Source: Candidatus Poribacteria bacterium (GTDB taxonomy: Bacteria > Poribacteria > WGA-4E > WGA-3G). From it: 64,000 nucleotides of DNA. The DNA lies in assembly GCA_022826805.1 (NCBI GenBank), contig JAJDUH010000045.1, positions 1 through 64,000 on the forward strand, written 5' to 3'. A model generated the notes under the pieces. That model saw nothing but the letters and a program-made list of their open reading frames with translations. It was not told where the DNA came from and did not search any database. The position numbers and the translations under genes are program-made. Shown here in pieces: positions 63,001-64,000 of the stretch. Within the stretch, counting starts at the first letter, position 1; each line of letters opens with the position of its first letter.

Positions 63001-63651
63001 TTGTTCGACCTTTTAAGCTTCCCTCCTCTTGTAATAATCGGTGTGGACGCACTTAGAATACTGCTCGCTTTCATACTCGGTGTTTTTATCGTTAACATCT
63101 ATCGCTGGACGCATGCCAATATCCCACAAAAATCGTTTACAGACACACTGATTATCCTGTGTATGCTAATTTCGGTCGTAATGGTGATTATCGGTGATAG
63201 TATTGCGCGCGCCTTTAGTTTGGTCGGAGCATTGTCTATCATTCGGTTCCGTACCGCCATCCAAGATCCCCGCGATATCGGATTCGTTTTTTATGCCTTA
63301 GGTGTCGGCATGGCAGTCGGCGCAGGAAATCCCTCGGTAGCGGTTCTGGCAACATTTCTTATCGGCCTGATTATACTGGGTATGTACCACTGGCATGAAC
63401 GCTACAGTCACAATGGTGAATTTAGCCTGGAGTTCTGTCTTCCTCCCGATCCAAATCTTGAAACCCTTTATCGTCCGGTGTTTGATAAGCACCTGATTTA
63501 CGAACGCCTTATCGAAAAACGGATAAGAAAAAGCCAAGTACTTGAATTGAACTTCCGAGTTAGATTAGCGAATCCAGAGAAATGGCTCGAATTCTTTAAC
63601 GAACTATCAAGCCTTGAAAATGTGACAGAGACAAAGATGGATAAAGAATGA
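63001..63651 (+). CDS. DUF4956 membrane protein
   Basis: A 216-residue inner-membrane protein with about four hydrophobic segments and the block SLVGALSIIRFRTAIQDPRD that marks the DUF4956 family, followed by a soluble tail. These proteins often sit near polyphosphate polymerase (VTC) and CotH genes; the next gene here encodes an EF-hand protein instead. TTG start at 63001 with CAGGAA upstream. Confidence 0.85.
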   Translation: MFDLLSFPPLVIIGVDALRILLAFILGVFIVNIYRWTHANIPQKSFTDTLIILCMLISVVMVIIGDSIARAFSLVGALSIIRFRTAIQDPRDIGFVFYALGVGMAVGAGNPSVAVLATFLIGLIILGMYHWHERYSHNGEFSLEFCLPPDPNLETLYRPVFDKHLIYERLIEKRIRKSQVLELNFRVRLANPEKWLEFFNELSSLENVTETKMDKE

Positions 63652-63722
63652 AACACATAGAACAACGCAAATGCGAACCCGTCTATGAAAAAAAAAGGTC
63701 TAAGACTAAAAAGGAGAATACA

Positions 63723-64000
63723 ATGAAACCTATTAAACTGATACTACTCATTGGGCTGATAACTATCGGCTGGACACTACATGCAAGCGCACAAGACAGT
63801 CAAGAATCACCAAAACTCTCAGACGAACAGAAGCGGTTTGATCTCAATAGAGATGGAGAACTGAGCAGTGAAGAGAATGAACTCATGCTCCGAGTCACCA
63901 GTATAGAGGGATTTACTGGCAATAAATTCAGTCGTGAAGATATTGAGAGAATGCAACGCAATTCTGTTCCCGATAGAGGCTTTGGTGGACCGGGTGGAAT
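63723..64000 (+). CDS. EF-hand secreted protein, cut by the window end
   Basis: A partial gene, 92 codons visible. The signal peptide is MKPIKLILLIGLITIGWTLH then ASAQD. FDLNRDGELSSEE is a canonical EF-hand calcium loop. AAGGAGAATACA precedes the ATG, which I prefer to the in-frame ATG at 63648 that overlaps the DUF4956 stop. The rest lies outside the window. Confidence 0.8.
   Translation, partial: MKPIKLILLIGLITIGWTLHASAQDSQESPKLSDEQKRFDLNRDGELSSEENELMLRVTSIEGFTGNKFSREDIERMQRNSVPDRGFGGPGG

Noticed and set aside
1..64000. tRNA genes and CRISPR arrays
   Set aside because: I looked for the TTC-containing T-arm sequence and for regularly spaced repeats and found no convincing candidate; a tRNAscan or CRISPR search would settle this.

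Overview
The window looks like a chromosomal segment of a Gram-negative, mesophilic, probably marine or sponge-associated bacterium. The best match in style is Candidatus Poribacteria or a close neighbour; this is inferred from gene content, not from a marker-gene tree. The basis is the mix of phytanoyl-CoA dioxygenase (PhyH) proteins, Gfo/Idh/MocA oxidoreductases, a sulfatase, LamG and WD40-dockerin proteins ending in an NPFNPETWIPYQL-type C-terminal domain, lipoproteins, an outer-membrane barrel, futalosine-pathway menaquinone genes and many small palindromic intergenic repeats. About 50 protein genes are supported. I found no rRNA, tRNA, CRISPR array, integrase or complete insertion sequence.

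Layout. 1-5.9 kb (mostly minus strand): PhyH dioxygenase, sulfatase, an RDD membrane domain fused to a PspA/IM30-like coiled coil, a PD-(D/E)XK-like protein and a Gfo/Idh oxidoreductase. 6-17.5 kb: an accessory and defence-like region with two orphan HicB-like genes, a type IIG/ISP-like restriction-methylase, and a divergent operon of an AAA ATPase with C-terminal nuclease followed by a single-polypeptide DarT::DarG (DNA ADP-ribosyltransferase plus macrodomain). It also holds a heparinase-like protein, a small toxin-antitoxin-like pair and a STAS protein. 17.8-21.8 kb: VOC protein, queE, amidohydrolase and a kinase-fold protein.

22-34.6 kb: a core operon rpsB-tsf-frr-cdsA-dxr-rseP (pyrH and uppS, often found here, are missing), then a family-4 uracil-DNA glycosylase, priA, a class I aldolase-like protein and an ATP-grasp protein. 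The ATP-grasp gene is interrupted by one in-frame TGA where I expect a cysteine, so it is a selenoprotein candidate or a nonsense allele. 34.7-44.6 kb: a secreted 14-blade WD40/dockerin protein, trpS, an S-adenosyl-L-methionine hydroxide adenosyltransferase, sugar isomerases, mqnE-mqnA, a Fur-family regulator, and a NifU/IscU-like protein lacking two cluster ligands followed by an IscA-type protein. 44.6-49.4 kb: sbcDC.

49.7-55.3 kb: a Uma2 protein, then alternating PhyH and Gfo/Idh genes that look like a catabolic or tailoring operon. 55.4-64 kb: envelope genes (LamG, barrel, lipoproteins), a frameshifted Rpn-like remnant, a two-domain multicopper oxidase followed by a ferric-iron ABC binding protein and permease (no ATPase seen), a DUF4956 membrane protein and a truncated EF-hand secreted protein. 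Several sigma70-type promoters with exact 17-base spacers can be read directly and help set starts.
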